Positions 1-37,304 of a stretch of 37,304 nt of DNA are shown here, one piece after another. The notes beneath the pieces were generated by a model that made no database searches, was not told the DNA's origin, and was given only the letters and a program-made list of their open reading frames with translations. The stretch lies in assembly GCA_009731375.1 (NCBI GenBank), contig BJOX01000081.1, positions 405,375 through 442,678 on the forward strand, read 5' to 3'. This stretch comes from Paulinella micropora. Its lineage: Eukaryota > Cercozoa > Imbricatea > Euglyphida. Position 1 is the first letter of the stretch. Each line of letters starts with the position of its first letter. The translations under genes were made by a program, and so were the position numbers.

Positions 1-55
<55 letters not shown>

Positions 56-67
56 TTCTCCCTCCCT

Positions 68-126
<59 letters not shown>

Positions 127-204
127 TCTCTGTGTATGTGTGTGATGTTTCTGTATGTGTGTTTGTGTTTATGTATGTGTCAGACACACACACACACACA
201 CACG

Positions 205-249
<45 letters not shown>

Positions 250-309
250 ACCTTCTCTCTTTCTCTTCATCTTCTCGTCGTTCTCTTCCAGAATAATAAT
301 AATGATTAT

Positions 310-341
<32 letters not shown>

Positions 342-480
342 GCATATATATATAATATACATATATACACAAGAGAGATAAAGAAAAACAAGAAAAGAAA
401 TACCTACCTACCTACCTACCTACCTACTTACCTACTTACCTACCTACCTACCTACCTACCTACCTACCTACCTGCCTGTC
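1..480. repeat. Simple-repeat block: CT/GA, TG/CA, TA, then (CTAC)n
   Basis: Positions 1-135 are (CT)n with CCCT interruptions; 136-375 alternate TG/CA, CT and TA dinucleotides; about 402-472 is a (CTAC)n tetramer. Predicted peptides here are dinucleotide readings. No gene seen. Confidence 0.95.
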
Positions 481-492
481 TACGTTCTATAG

Positions 493-35996
<35,504 letters not shown>

Positions 35997-35997
35997 G

Positions 35998-36061
<64 letters not shown>
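35997..36061. repeat. (TATC)n starting at the exon Q donor
   Basis: The donor gtatctatc is the first repeat unit. Confidence 0.97.
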
Positions 36062-36065
<4 letters not shown>

Positions 36066-36650
36066 AGAAGCTCCTTTTTCTGACATTAGTCGATATCTCA
36101 TCAGTTGATCTCATCACTTACTCCACGGAGTGAACCAAGGCCACTTGAGGTGTCACTGACCCTCCCTTGGGCTTGGTTTTTTTGAAATGAGTGCCATCTG
36201 TCGACAGACAGAGAATTAGGGGATGGTGTGGGTGTGCTGGGCCCGTGGTGGGGTGCCTTATGTGCGCCTAGCCATACGCCTATAAGTCACATGCCGAAAT
36301 AGCGACGGGAAGCACAATCCTGTTCCCTCAGGGTGCCCTTTCTCGCTTGTTGAGCCCGGAATAAAACCCACAGTGCTCTGTCGGTTTATACTAGACTGTC
36401 GAACAGTCTCGAAACTCCATCTGCTTACTGGGCCCTCTGTAATGGAGGTGGGAGCTCGTTCTGCAAGGGGCGCTTATGGAACGAGCCCTGGCCCCGCCTG
36501 GTACTAGGGAGGTTTTGGTATCGCCTGTATCAGTCCCTTCCGTGCAAACATCACGGCTTAGCTGGGCATCGGGTTAATACTTTACCCACAGACTTCCTTG
36601 GTTGACGAAATCAGAAGCTCCTTTTTCTGACATTAGTCGATATCTCATCT
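36062..36650. mobile_element. Dispersed repeat, copy 2, with direct repeats at its ends
   Basis: tcagaagctcctttttctga, then cattagtcgatatctcatc, occurs at both 36063 and 36609. 36342-36650 matches 26439-26745. The part 36105-36341 is not in copy 1. Either two tandem copies of one element with a shared tail, or one element bounded by direct repeats. No open frame recognised. Confidence 0.7.
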
Positions 36651-37180
<530 letters not shown>

Positions 37181-37187
37181 CATATAG

Positions 37188-37221
37188 GAACATCGACAAG
37201 GCACGCGCTGCGTGGCCATAT
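37188..37221 (+). CDS. Candidate further exon or exon edge after exon Q
   Basis: A non-repetitive island follows tgcatatag. Read in the phase required by exon Q (AG+G) it gives Arg then [12 protein letters not shown] before running into (TATC)n with no clear donor. It may be a 5'-edge copy of an exon beyond the window, as at other exons, rather than the used exon. Confidence 0.35.
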
Positions 37222-37229
37222 TCTATCTA

Positions 37230-37264
<35 letters not shown>

Positions 37265-37304
37265 ATCGATCTATCTATCTATCTGTCTATCTAAATGTCT
37301 ATCT
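37222..37304. repeat. (TATC)n at the window end
   Basis: Tetranucleotide repeat with a few variants continuing past the window. Confidence 0.95.

Overview
The window is eukaryotic nuclear DNA dominated by microsatellites: (ATT)n, (GAT)n, (GATA)n/(TATC)n, (CATA)n, (CTTA)n, (TA)n, (CT)n, (TCTAA)n and others. It also holds tRNA-derived SINE-like elements, several families of palindromic MITE-like elements, and eight assembly gaps. Long open frames made only of repeated residues (poly-Ile, poly-Ser, poly-Asn, Tyr-Leu-Ser-Ile and so on) are readings through these repeats and are not genes. The taxon cannot be fixed. GT-AG introns, SINEs and a Dbl-type RhoGEF fit an animal or another large-genome eukaryote such as a unicellular relative of animals or another protist.

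One protein-coding gene, on the + strand, runs through the whole window in at least 22 very short exons (29-165 nt, about 1.66 kb coding in 35.5 kb). I found the exons by looking for peptide islands between AG and GT. All 21 junctions agree in codon phase, giving 552 consecutive complete codons with no stop. The product reads in order: a charged Lys/Gln/Glu-rich lead-in (exon 493-620), a complete DH (RhoGEF) domain (exons from 6904 to 20408), a PH domain (20686 to about 29324), a Gly/Asp-rich linker, a FYVE zinc finger with all eight cysteines and all three PI3P-binding signatures (30378 to 32486), a Ser/Gly-rich linker (33080 to 34790), and finally a segment resembling the SH3-like N-terminal domain of myosin heavy chains (35951-35996), where the window ends. 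Both ends of the gene lie outside the window. The inferred product is a PI3P-membrane-targeted Rho/Cdc42-type exchange factor, possibly fused to a myosin motor.

The most unusual structural feature is that the edges of most exons have been copied into the neighbouring microsatellites. Copies of the acceptor plus the 5' part of an exon lie upstream of it, and copies of the 3' part plus the donor lie downstream, each separated by the local simple repeat. This is seen at exons A, B (both sides), C, D, E (direct and inverted), F, G, H, I, J, K1, K2, L, M2 (both sides) and O. Many functional splice sites are themselves written in the microsatellite motif.

Layout: 1-480 simple repeats; 493-4112 exon A, its edge copies and GAT repeats; 4113-6903 gap, SINE cluster and ATT repeats; 6904-9446 exons B-D; 9447-12248 CTTA/TA repeats and an inverted-repeat array; 12249-18704 exons E-G among CTTA, GAT, AAT and TA repeats; 19788-20789 a dense group of four exons plus one copy (H, I1, I, J); 20790-28211 mostly TATC repeats with exon K1; 28212-34790 exons K2-P (PH end, FYVE and linker) with MITEs; 34791-37304 pentamer and TATC repeats, exon Q and a longer dispersed repeat.
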